Shown here piece by piece: positions 15,718-22,593 of a DNA stretch of 25,768 nt. The translations under genes were made by a program, and so were the position numbers. The notes under the pieces were generated by a model. The model was not told where the DNA came from, did no database searches, and saw nothing but the letters and a program-made list of their open reading frames with translations. The stretch spans positions 1-25,768 of the IMG/VR virus record IMGVR_UViG_3300001533_002793; one strand, given 5' to 3'. Each line of letters opens with the position of its first letter. Position 1 is the first letter of the stretch. Source of the DNA: a virus.

Positions 15718-15920
15718 TATTGATTCAGTATTTCAACGATTTCAACATAATTTTTTTCGAGTTCCTGTAATTCCTCAACTTTTTTATTAAGTCGTTTTTC
15801 AAGTTTTTCGATTTCATGAGTATCGGCAATAATTTCTTGTTTCAAAACATCGTGTCTGGCTTTGATATCATTACCTTTTTTTAGTAATTGTGTCGGTGTT
15901 AATTTACTCAGGTCTTGCAT
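15717..15920 (-). CDS. Small coiled-coil protein in the baseplate operon
   Basis: 67 residues. From about residue 10 it is a heptad-rich helix (LLKKGNDIKARHDVLKQEII, HEIEKLEKRLNKKVEEL). One-base TAATG overlaps link it to both neighbours, which implies translational coupling with the OB-fold protein. No family recognised. Likely an accessory or assembly factor for the hub. Confidence 0.72.
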   Translation of the reverse strand: MQDLSKLTPTQLLKKGNDIKARHDVLKQEIIADTHEIEKLEKRLNKKVEELQELEKNYVEIVEILNQ

Positions 15921-16327
15921 TACTGTATTACTCCATAGCCTTTAGTAAATGTTATTGTTGAACCGAACACCGATACAGGTCCCGTTGGTGACACCCCTGC
16001 TGCTGTCAGTGTGATACCGGGTGGAATCGCCACGCTTATCTTCGCATCTTGTTGAAGTGCTTTAACGATTTCTTCGATTCTGATTCTTTCCATGATTTCA
16101 TCGGGATTCACAGCACCGCTCGGTAACGCACCCACAGGTAGTCCCGCTTCGGATTTTCTCGCAATGATATTCGAAGCAATTTTTGTTGGGGATAGTCCCG
16201 CACGTCTCGGTACACCAACAAGTATGAGAGGTGTCGGCACGGGTGGCGGTCCTCCGATTGACCCCAACGCCAGCACCACACCAAACCCAGCAATTATTGT
16301 TCCTATATCACTATAATCCGTAGCCAT
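15920..16327 (-). CDS. Pro/Gly-rich baseplate-associated protein
   Basis: 135 residues. It starts with a hydrophobic, Gly-rich stretch (DIGTIIAGFGVVLALGSIGG) followed by PPPVPTPLILVGVPRRAG, a central helix (NPDEIMERIRIEEIVKALQQ) and a beta-type end (ISVAIPPGITLTAAGVSP, VSVFGSTITFTKGYGVIQ). The hydrophobic segment could be a membrane anchor, but in this context it could also be a virion core segment. The gene is coupled by overlap to the next one. A spike-tip or hub accessory role is possible; no PAAR motif is seen. Confidence 0.7.
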   Translation of the reverse strand: MATDYSDIGTIIAGFGVVLALGSIGGPPPVPTPLILVGVPRRAGLSPTKIASNIIARKSEAGLPVGALPSGAVNPDEIMERIRIEEIVKALQQDAKISVAIPPGITLTAAGVSPTGPVSVFGSTITFTKGYGVIQ

Positions 16328-16337
16328 ATTATCTTAT

Positions 16338-16505
16338 TTATTTTGTCTGTTCTTCACCCAACCTAACGGTTTCCTGTTCTTTAAGAAGTGTTTTGAGTTC
16401 CAGTTCATCGGCTTTTCTCTGGTTTTCTTTTTCAACGGCTTTTTTCTGTAACTCTTTTAATTTTTTAATACTAATCCATTTCCAACCGATAAACAGTTTT
16501 GTCAT
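16338..16505 (-). CDS. Small basic coiled-coil protein
   Basis: 55 residues beginning MTKLFIGWKWISIKKLKELQ and continuing as a charged helix to GEEQTK. ATG at 16505, TAA at 16338-16340, 10 bases before the next gene. The short aromatic start may touch a membrane or protein surface. No family recognised; support comes from helical composition and tight operon spacing. Confidence 0.6.
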   Translation of the reverse strand: MTKLFIGWKWISIKKLKELQKKAVEKENQRKADELELKTLLKEQETVRLGEEQTK

Positions 16506-16517
16506 AGTCCTTCTAAA

Positions 16518-16619
16518 TCAATTCGGTTTAATTGTTGTTGCGAGTTGTGTACCATCGATACTACCATCGATTAGATAAACCCCCATAAATCCTTTGTTTA
16601 ATTTCTGGTCAACTATCAT
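16518..16619 (-). CDS. Very small ORF in the baseplate operon
   Basis: 33 residues (MIVDQKLNKGFMGVYLIDGS, then IDGTQLATTIKPN), starting 2 bases after the stop of the 443-residue gene and ending 12 bases before the next start. The exact fit in the operon favours a real gene, and the composition is that of a short beta hairpin. It is too short to assign. Confidence 0.45.
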   Translation of the reverse strand: MIVDQKLNKGFMGVYLIDGSIDGTQLATTIKPN

Positions 16620-16621
16620 AA

Positions 16622-17953
16622 TTACATAATTTTATTTATTCCCGTTAGACTTTTAATTGTTCCAACGTATTGATTTATTTTTTCTCTCAGCACTTTAGCG
16701 ACAACTGGTTTCAATAACTTTACTAGATAACCAATAGCCAGTGCAAATAAGAATGCTGCCACGATTTTCATGATTTCCTTAGACATGCATTTAATACTGG
16801 TTTTGAAATTCTTCATGTCCTCACTGGCTTTACTAAGTAAAACCGTACCATTGTTTTCCAGTGCACTCGACATGCCTAACAATACCCTGATTTGTGGTGC
16901 TGTTGTTACGGCAGCAAGTAATTCTTTTGTGAAAACCGTGATTATTTTCTGAAAAAAACCGTCTTTAATTGTTTCTCGGTTCTCTTCGGTAAGTTCTTGG
17001 GTTTCGGTGTTACCACTTGTGCTTTTATCGATTGTTTCCTCGATTTTATTTGCGATTAAAGACGGGTCTGTTGAACCCGATATACTAGACATCACCGAAA
17101 CAAGGTCATCTAATCCGAGTTCGGTTGGCATCAATCCACAACCCATATCATATTGTAGGGTTCCGTTCACAATGTTTTCAGCACGGTTTTGAAGTTCAGC
17201 GATTTCATTGGGTGGAATCACAAATGAATCGTTATCATTTAAAACGTCTTCAAGTATTTTATTTACTTTTTCTTCTTCATATTGTTGCTCAACAGTTTTT
17301 CCTTGGTCTTTGGATAGTGTTCCGTACATAGCATTCAGCACCGCACCAATAATCACGGTTTTATCAATTAATTTGGTATTATCAATGTAATCACTGAAGA
17401 AATCACCAATATTTCCACTGAAACTCGAAATCGGTTTAACTCGCATTTCATCGGTACTATCGTCATAAATCAGGGTCATGTTTTTATAATCAACGGGGTT
17501 ACCTGCATTTAAAATCGCATCACGTGCTGCCTTATCAAAACTGTCACCAGTACCAAATAAGAGACTTCCACTCTGACTGCTAGGGTCAACCTGAAACTTC
17601 CCGCTTACGTCAATTTGTTTTACAGGAACTTTTATCCCCTGATTTTTAAAATCATATGGACTTGTCGGCAATGCAGCATTGGCGTTTGACTGAATAAATT
17701 GTTTTTTAAGACCCGTTTTGATTTGCGGTTCTACGTCATCAAGCACCTCAGTAAATAATTTACCGATGGCGATTTTAATCGCAGCAGTACCCACAATGGT
17801 CTTCAATACATCTAATATGAACGGCACGATATCGTTTTTGTTGTTGATTGACGAAAACAAATCCGTTTGTTCTGGTGCATCACCCGCCTCTATCAAAGAC
17901 GTATATGCACCGATTTTATTAAATATATCCCTCTTATTATCAGCCAGACTCAT
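16622..17953 (-). CDS. Unknown baseplate-operon protein with hydrophobic segments
   Basis: 443 residues. Hydrophobic helices lie at about 43-67 (VPFILDVLKTIVGTAAIKIA) and 394-420 (IMKIVAAFLFALAIGYLVKL), the latter followed by a basic amphipathic tail. The middle is acidic and polar with short repeats of Asp/Ser/Thr. It follows the 128-residue gene with a 6-base gap, under the late motif at 18367. It could be a short tape-measure-like or baseplate hub protein with membrane-active ends, but I recognise no family signature. Confidence 0.7.
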   Translation of the reverse strand: MSLADNKRDIFNKIGAYTSLIEAGDAPEQTDLFSSINNKNDIVPFILDVLKTIVGTAAIKIAIGKLFTEVLDDVEPQIKTGLKKQFIQSNANAALPTSPYDFKNQGIKVPVKQIDVSGKFQVDPSSQSGSLLFGTGDSFDKAARDAILNAGNPVDYKNMTLIYDDSTDEMRVKPISSFSGNIGDFFSDYIDNTKLIDKTVIIGAVLNAMYGTLSKDQGKTVEQQYEEEKVNKILEDVLNDNDSFVIPPNEIAELQNRAENIVNGTLQYDMGCGLMPTELGLDDLVSVMSSISGSTDPSLIANKIEETIDKSTSGNTETQELTEENRETIKDGFFQKIITVFTKELLAAVTTAPQIRVLLGMSSALENNGTVLLSKASEDMKNFKTSIKCMSKEIMKIVAAFLFALAIGYLVKLLKPVVAKVLREKINQYVGTIKSLTGINKIM

Positions 17954-17959
17954 TATTTC

Positions 17960-18346
17960 TTATTTTTTACCTTTCTTTGCCATTTCTTCTTCGACAAAAC
18001 CAAGAAGTTCGTTTCTTCTATTGGTATCAACGGTTTCTCTATCTGCTGTTGATGCACCATCGCCTTGAAGCACACCGTCTTCCCTGTTTTTCTCAAATAC
18101 CACTTCTTTGAGATATTTAAGGAGCATGATTTTCTGGTCTTGATTCTTGGCTTCCGCTGCGATTAGTTTAACGATTTCACCGCCAATAGCAGCGACCTCA
18201 CCAGTTTCTTTCACTTGGGTTTCCCACTTATTGAAAAGCCTGTTTATTCTCGCTTTTATGTTATGACTTTCGTCATATATTTCTTGAAGAAGTTTATTTA
18301 CACTTTCTTCGTTGAATTTCAGTTCCTTACGTTTTGGTCGAGCCAT
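17960..18346 (-). CDS. Helical protein, first gene of the late baseplate operon
   Basis: 128 residues. Basic N-terminus MARPKRKELKFNEESVNKLL, then long helices (ESHNIKARINRLFNKWETQV; KNQDQKIMLLKYLKEVVFEK) and a polar tail ending EEEMAKKGKK. No membrane segment. It is the first gene after a late promoter motif and is followed by structural genes, so a virion assembly role is likely. The basic start would also allow nucleic-acid binding. Family not recognised. Confidence 0.72.
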   Translation of the reverse strand: MARPKRKELKFNEESVNKLLQEIYDESHNIKARINRLFNKWETQVKETGEVAAIGGEIVKLIAAEAKNQDQKIMLLKYLKEVVFEKNREDGVLQGDGASTADRETVDTNRRNELLGFVEEEMAKKGKK

Positions 18347-18366
18347 AATAAATAGTTTTAGTACAT

Positions 18367-18375
18367 ATAAATACT
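18367..18375 (-). promoter_or_regulatory. Putative phage late promoter motif AGTATTTAT
   Basis: Exact nonamer on the minus strand, 20 bases before the ATG at 18346 and just after the stop of the 88-residue gene. It separates the sigma/glycosyltransferase run from the baseplate operon. Confidence 0.62.
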
Positions 18376-18377
18376 AA

Positions 18378-18644
18378 TTATTTATTTTGTCTCTCTTTCA
18401 CCATGGCGATTCTATGTTTTTTACGTGCTGCTTCTAAAGCCTTGTGTATTGTGTTGAATTCATCCAGTTTATCGGCAGTTAACTCAAAAACATGGGCTTT
18501 GGTTTCGATTTTTTTCATCACGGGATAATCTGGGTCTTTCTTTTTTTCTTCAGCAGTTAATTCTCTTGAATTATCCCTGCGAAATTTTTCATAGACTTTG
18601 TTCGCTTCATGCAAATCATTTCTTAATTCTTCTAATGTTTTCAT
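18378..18644 (-). CDS. Small charged helical protein
   Basis: 88 residues, mostly charged helix (MKTLEELRNDLHEANKVYEK; FNTIHKALEAARKKHRIAMV). It starts 27 bases after the sigma factor gene and ends 2 bases before the late motif. No family recognised. It may be co-expressed with the sigma factor. Confidence 0.65.
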   Translation of the reverse strand: MKTLEELRNDLHEANKVYEKFRRDNSRELTAEEKKKDPDYPVMKKIETKAHVFELTADKLDEFNTIHKALEAARKKHRIAMVKERQNK

Positions 18645-18671
18645 TTTTTTTATTATTAATCATTTTATTTA

Positions 18672-19544
18672 TTAGTCCACCATATAATCTGTTTTTTCCA
18701 GAAAATATATGTCTTTAAACGGTTTAATTCCCACTCTTATCTCCTTGGTACTTAACCCCGTTTGTTCTTTTAAATAGAGTAAAATTTTATTTTTAGCGAA
18801 TTTATTGGTTATCCTCTTATTATATTTTCCATTTGGTGTGTCTTCGAGAAACAAGACCTGCCAGTTTTTCAACACGTTAACGATTGCCTCACCGACAACA
18901 ACTTCATTTTTCTTTATGCCTTCGTCATTATCGATACGATTCTCGATTTTATTAACCACGGAATTAATTAGTTTTTCAAGTTGTTCCTGTGCCTCTAATT
19001 CTATCTCATACGTGAAGTCCAGATTTTCATTGATATCATCCACGTAATCATCAAATGGCAGATTAACTTTTTTCTCGGTATAACTTTTCTTGCTATGGTC
19101 TTTATAGTGATTTCTAATAATGGTTTGACAATAACTGAATGCTCTGGAATAAAATATTCTGTATTCGTAACCGTCATCGAGTTTTTTTAGTTTCTCCAAT
19201 TTTTCATTGACTTCTTCTACCTTGAAAAATCTGTATTTATCACCCAATTTATTCCATTTATCGTCTTCATACACGGTTTTTCTACGCTCAATAATAAATG
19301 GACGATATTTAACCATGTGTTCAATTAAATGGGTTAATGCATTGGATTCCACCTCTTCCATATCATAATTTCCGATGTGAATCGGATACCTTCTGAGTAT
19401 GGATTGAATCATTTTTTTAAAGGGTTCGAGAAGAACATCGTTATAAATGTTATTTTTTTCTGTCAGCGAGTCAGAATTAATGTAATTTATAACGGCTTGT
19501 TCCTCTTTATCAGCAAAATATTGGTTAGTGTTTCTCTTAGCCAT
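18672..19544 (-). CDS. Phage RNA polymerase sigma factor (late, gp55-like)
   Basis: 290 residues from MAKRNTNQYFADKEEQAVIN (a TTG 9 bases earlier is a less likely start). Sigma region 2 is recognisable in two blocks: helices at 33-83 (YNDVLLEPFKKMIQSILRRY, DMEEVESNALTHLIEHMVKY) and 133-155 (AFSYCQTIIRNHYKDHSKKS), the promoter-melting and -10 recognition part. An insert of about 50 residues separates them. The C-terminus (248-283, FAKNKILLYLKEQTGLSTKE…) has a helix-turn-helix like region 4. T4 gp55 directs host polymerase to late promoters and is shorter (185 residues). It is a strong candidate to read the AGTATTTAT motif that precedes the virion genes here. Confidence 0.85.
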   Translation of the reverse strand: MAKRNTNQYFADKEEQAVINYINSDSLTEKNNIYNDVLLEPFKKMIQSILRRYPIHIGNYDMEEVESNALTHLIEHMVKYRPFIIERRKTVYEDDKWNKLGDKYRFFKVEEVNEKLEKLKKLDDGYEYRIFYSRAFSYCQTIIRNHYKDHSKKSYTEKKVNLPFDDYVDDINENLDFTYEIELEAQEQLEKLINSVVNKIENRIDNDEGIKKNEVVVGEAIVNVLKNWQVLFLEDTPNGKYNKRITNKFAKNKILLYLKEQTGLSTKEIRVGIKPFKDIYFLEKTDYMVD

Positions 19545-19565
19545 TGAAAACAATATGAGATAATA

Positions 19566-20405
19566 TTATTTTTGGACTCCGAGATACTGTACTCCAGATA
19601 AATCAATCGGTCTGTCATTCGTAAAATTAGATTCCTTAGTCGCTGTTTCAAACCAAAATTTTCTCTCTTCAACAGGCATCTCATTCAAATAGGTGTTGAA
19701 CATGCTTCCCTCACGAGTTGAAAGGTGTTTGTATCCGAGTTTGGGAATCGTGTATATCTTACTGGCATTATTTAATGCCCTGAGTAAGAATTCATACATG
19801 AAAGTTAATTTAATGTTTGATTTATATCCACCCAGATTTTCGAAGTCAGATTTCTTAATAACTGCTCCAGACAATTTGAAATCCGTGTATTGTTTAAGAG
19901 CATTTAGGTTTAGGTAACCCATTTCACCGTTCTCACCAACAAATTGTTGTGCCCACACGGTTTCGTTTGTCATTTTAATACCATCGTTGTTATTATTAAC
20001 TTCAATCATCATGGTTAGAAACACATCGATATCGGGATACGCCTTGATGTAACTATCAACATTTTTAAAATAGTTGTCACTGTATTCATCATCGAATTCC
20101 AGCACCGAAAAATAATCGGTTTTAACTGATTTTACAGCGAGATTGACTTGAGACTGATAATCGGTTTTACCGTCATTCTGCACAAGAACAAAATTTTCGG
20201 TTGTTGTGCCACCGCTACTATGTTTTCTAATCAGGAAATCTCTTAATTCCGTGATATTGGTATCGAGTTCAGTCGGATACACTAACACCATTTTAGGTAT
20301 TTCATCGACATCCTTTTGATTGATTACGGTTTCCAATGCTTTTGTCACGTATAACGACACGTCATCATTATATTCGTGGATTGGAACTATTACTGTGCTA
20401 TTCAT
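19566..20405 (-). CDS. Family 2-like (GT-A) glycosyltransferase
   Basis: 279 residues. The N-terminus STVIVPIHEYNDD is the nucleotide-binding strand of GT-A enzymes. NDGKTDYQSQVNLAVKSV follows, then the metal-binding acidic cluster LEFDDEYSD (D105, D106, E107) corresponding to DXD. The C-terminal half contains GAVIKKSDFENLGGYKSN, the usual acceptor-side strand-helix, and YKHLSTREGSM. It probably transfers a sugar from a nucleotide donor. Located between the sigma factor and a second glycosyltransferase, the acceptor could be phage DNA, a virion protein or a host surface molecule. Confidence 0.85.
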   Translation of the reverse strand: MNSTVIVPIHEYNDDVSLYVTKALETVINQKDVDEIPKMVLVYPTELDTNITELRDFLIRKHSSGGTTTENFVLVQNDGKTDYQSQVNLAVKSVKTDYFSVLEFDDEYSDNYFKNVDSYIKAYPDIDVFLTMMIEVNNNNDGIKMTNETVWAQQFVGENGEMGYLNLNALKQYTDFKLSGAVIKKSDFENLGGYKSNIKLTFMYEFLLRALNNASKIYTIPKLGYKHLSTREGSMFNTYLNEMPVEERKFWFETATKESNFTNDRPIDLSGVQYLGVQK

Positions 20406-20431
20406 TTTTTTATATGTTTTTAAATTCGTTA

Positions 20432-21574
20432 TTATTTTTCGGTATGGGGTTCAAGTGCTTTCTCAAAAAGCGATACCCTTTTCTCAAGTAATTTACTATA
20501 GATTTCAGATAATCTGGTTTCACTGTCGTTTTGATTATATTTTTCCACCACGGCATCCATGCTCTTATAGAGGTCATCACTGATATTATCATCTAAAAAT
20601 TTAACCAGAACATCACCAATCAAAATAGGAAGGTCATAATAGTTTTCAGTCCAGACACCAGCACCTTCTACGGCTTTTATGGGTTTACCGTCTTCATCTC
20701 TCTCAATCATGTATTCTGGCATGATATCGGGTTTCAAACAGATTGGAATTGTTCCAGATTTCATGCATTCCAGTGGAAACGTGCCGAAACTCGAAATCCT
20801 GTCTACCCAAACCGCAGCAAAATTCTCCTGCAATCTCTTGGCAAAATCCACTCTACGCATTGGTTGTGGTGGTTTGCTTTTCGTTACCATGGGGTCGAAA
20901 GTCACCCAGTTATATTGTGGGTACTTCGTGAAAAACAATTTAACTAATTTCGAGATTTCGTTGGCGTTTCTACCGATAACCGAAATCACGGGTTTCTTGG
21001 GTTTATCCGACTTACTAAAATAATCGGGAATACCGATATTATAAGCACTCACATCGAATTTCTGACTACCGTAAAACACCTCAATCATTTCTTTAAGTGT
21101 TTCGGAAGTCGTAATTACGTCTTGTATTCCGAAAACACTCCAGTCGGTTCCCGGTATCAGAGAATTCATCATGTAATCAACCGATTGCAATAACCCAACC
21201 CTTAAACAAGGCAGATTTTTAGTTTGTTCCATTACATTAGAAAATACTTCAGGTATGACCATCACGTCTTCTGGTCCGACTGTGAGTTTCGGGTCAGCCA
21301 TTGAAATATGTTCGAAATCCGTAAGTTCTTTTTCAATCCATGTCGGTACGACATAATCACCTTTTTCAACCATTATTTTTACATTGAATCCCATGTTCTT
21401 TACCACTGTCGCATGAAAATATGTTTCATATACACTAGCAACGGGGTTCTGAGATTCGGGAACGACAAATAAGAATTTGGATTTCTTATTTTTTACGTTT
21501 TCAAGAGCAACTCTGATACGTTCTACTTGTTCTGTTTCAGCCTGTTGTGTTGCATTTTGTAATTCTTCACTCAT
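20432..21574 (-). CDS. GT-B glycosyltransferase (family 4-like)
   Basis: 380 residues with two Rossmann-like halves. N-terminal: KSKFLFVVPESQNPVASVYE (about 31-50) and FNVKIMVEKGDYVVP. C-terminal: KPVISVIGRNANEISKL (about 194-210) and AVWVDRISSFGTFPLECMKSG, which holds the conserved glutamate (E269) of the donor-binding motif, then TIPICLKPDIMPEYM. It begins with an acidic, Gln-rich stretch of 25 residues. It starts one base after the HAD-like gene ends. Together with the GT-A gene it suggests a two-step glycosylation system. Confidence 0.83.
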   Translation of the reverse strand: MSEELQNATQQAETEQVERIRVALENVKNKKSKFLFVVPESQNPVASVYETYFHATVVKNMGFNVKIMVEKGDYVVPTWIEKELTDFEHISMADPKLTVGPEDVMVIPEVFSNVMEQTKNLPCLRVGLLQSVDYMMNSLIPGTDWSVFGIQDVITTSETLKEMIEVFYGSQKFDVSAYNIGIPDYFSKSDKPKKPVISVIGRNANEISKLVKLFFTKYPQYNWVTFDPMVTKSKPPQPMRRVDFAKRLQENFAAVWVDRISSFGTFPLECMKSGTIPICLKPDIMPEYMIERDEDGKPIKAVEGAGVWTENYYDLPILIGDVLVKFLDDNISDDLYKSMDAVVEKYNQNDSETRLSEIYSKLLEKRVSLFEKALEPHTEK

Positions 21575-21575
21575 T

Positions 21576-22313
21576 TTATTTGTTTTTATATTTAATTATT
21601 TTTTGAAATTTTTTATTATCTATTAAATCCTTGATTTGAAGTACCTCAATATTACCAGTCTTAATGTCTTCATTGTATGGTCTATTGAGTTTAATCAGTT
21701 TCTTTCCCCAAGGAACTCCCATTTTAAGGATTTCTGGGTCTGTTGTAATCAGTACATCCACGTGTTTCCACATATCCAGTGAATTATTAACAAACACGTA
21801 ATTTCTGAATCTCGATGTAATCTTACTCAGGAAGAAAAGCGTGGGTGGAATACTGAATTTATTTTCCACTGAAAGTACGGTGAAATCTGCGTTTTTTTCG
21901 TATTTCAATAAGAAATTATTTACATCGACATCCATATTCCTATACATTATAGGTGTGCTGCCATGGATTTCAAACAAAAAATCTTCGTACATGAAACGAT
22001 TATAGACTTCACGAGCACTTAATTCGATTTGTTCGGCTTTTTTAAATAAAAAAGCATCGGCATCGGCTTCACCGTCTTTATCGGTTTGATAATGCACTGG
22101 ATTGATATTATCTGGCATGTCATCGGGTTCACGTAGTTCCTTAACGGTTTCCACAGTGTCTTCCCAGTGATATGTGTTGAAAAAATCATAGGTATATGAT
22201 GCAGGTACTTCTTCATCATCTGTTCCGAATTCCTGTGCGTAATACCTATCAAATTGCAACCATCTGGCTCTCAATACTTCATTGATATCAATACCAACTC
22301 TTTTTTTACTCAT
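21576..22313 (-). CDS. HAD-like hydrolase-fold protein
   Basis: 245 residues. RVGIDINEVLRARW (5-18) is a HAD motif I in which the first Asp is kept and the second is replaced by Asn. Near the end RNYVFVNNSLDMWKHVDVLI and TTDPEILKMGVPWGKKLIKL resemble motif III/IV regions of 5'-nucleotidase-like HAD proteins, with D and DP retained. Catalysis may be impaired by the D-to-N change. Its start overlaps the 95-residue gene by 8 bases, and it precedes two glycosyltransferases, so it may act in nucleotide-sugar or nucleotide metabolism. The HAD assignment is moderate. Confidence 0.6.
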   Translation of the reverse strand: MSKKRVGIDINEVLRARWLQFDRYYAQEFGTDDEEVPASYTYDFFNTYHWEDTVETVKELREPDDMPDNINPVHYQTDKDGEADADAFLFKKAEQIELSAREVYNRFMYEDFLFEIHGSTPIMYRNMDVDVNNFLLKYEKNADFTVLSVENKFSIPPTLFFLSKITSRFRNYVFVNNSLDMWKHVDVLITTDPEILKMGVPWGKKLIKLNRPYNEDIKTGNIEVLQIKDLIDNKKFQKIIKYKNK

Positions 22314-22593
22314 TACTATTCTCTTTTAATTGTGTGACCTGATGCCTGAGTTCCAGTTGTAATTCCTGCATGAGGTCAGTATGTTTTTTTATTAATTCTT
22401 CATCAGTGATATACACGGGGTTAACACATTCCACTCTGGTTTCAGAACCCTGAGTGGGTATCATGATGATTTCGCCTTCAAAAGTACTTGGTGTTATACG
22501 TGAACTCACTTTATACACGAAGTCCTGAAGGTCTTCACTACGAATACCTGCCACTCCGATATAAAACACCAATATTTTCTTTTCATCAACCAT
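22306..22593 (-). CDS. Small hypothetical protein
   Basis: 95 residues. It starts MVDEKKILVFYIGVAGIRSE, a strand-turn pattern, and ends in a helix (DEELIKKHTDLMQELQLELR) and ENSNE. It overlaps by 8 bases at both ends, with the PhoH gene and with the HAD-like gene, so translation is probably coupled. Not recognised. A globular alpha/beta domain with a helical tail is likely. Confidence 0.7.
   Translation of the reverse strand: MVDEKKILVFYIGVAGIRSEDLQDFVYKVSSRITPSTFEGEIIMIPTQGSETRVECVNPVYITDEELIKKHTDLMQELQLELRHQVTQLKENSNE

Noticed and set aside
17960-18346. Small terminase subunit
   Set aside because: The protein is helical with a basic start, but no terminase signature is visible and its neighbours are baseplate genes.
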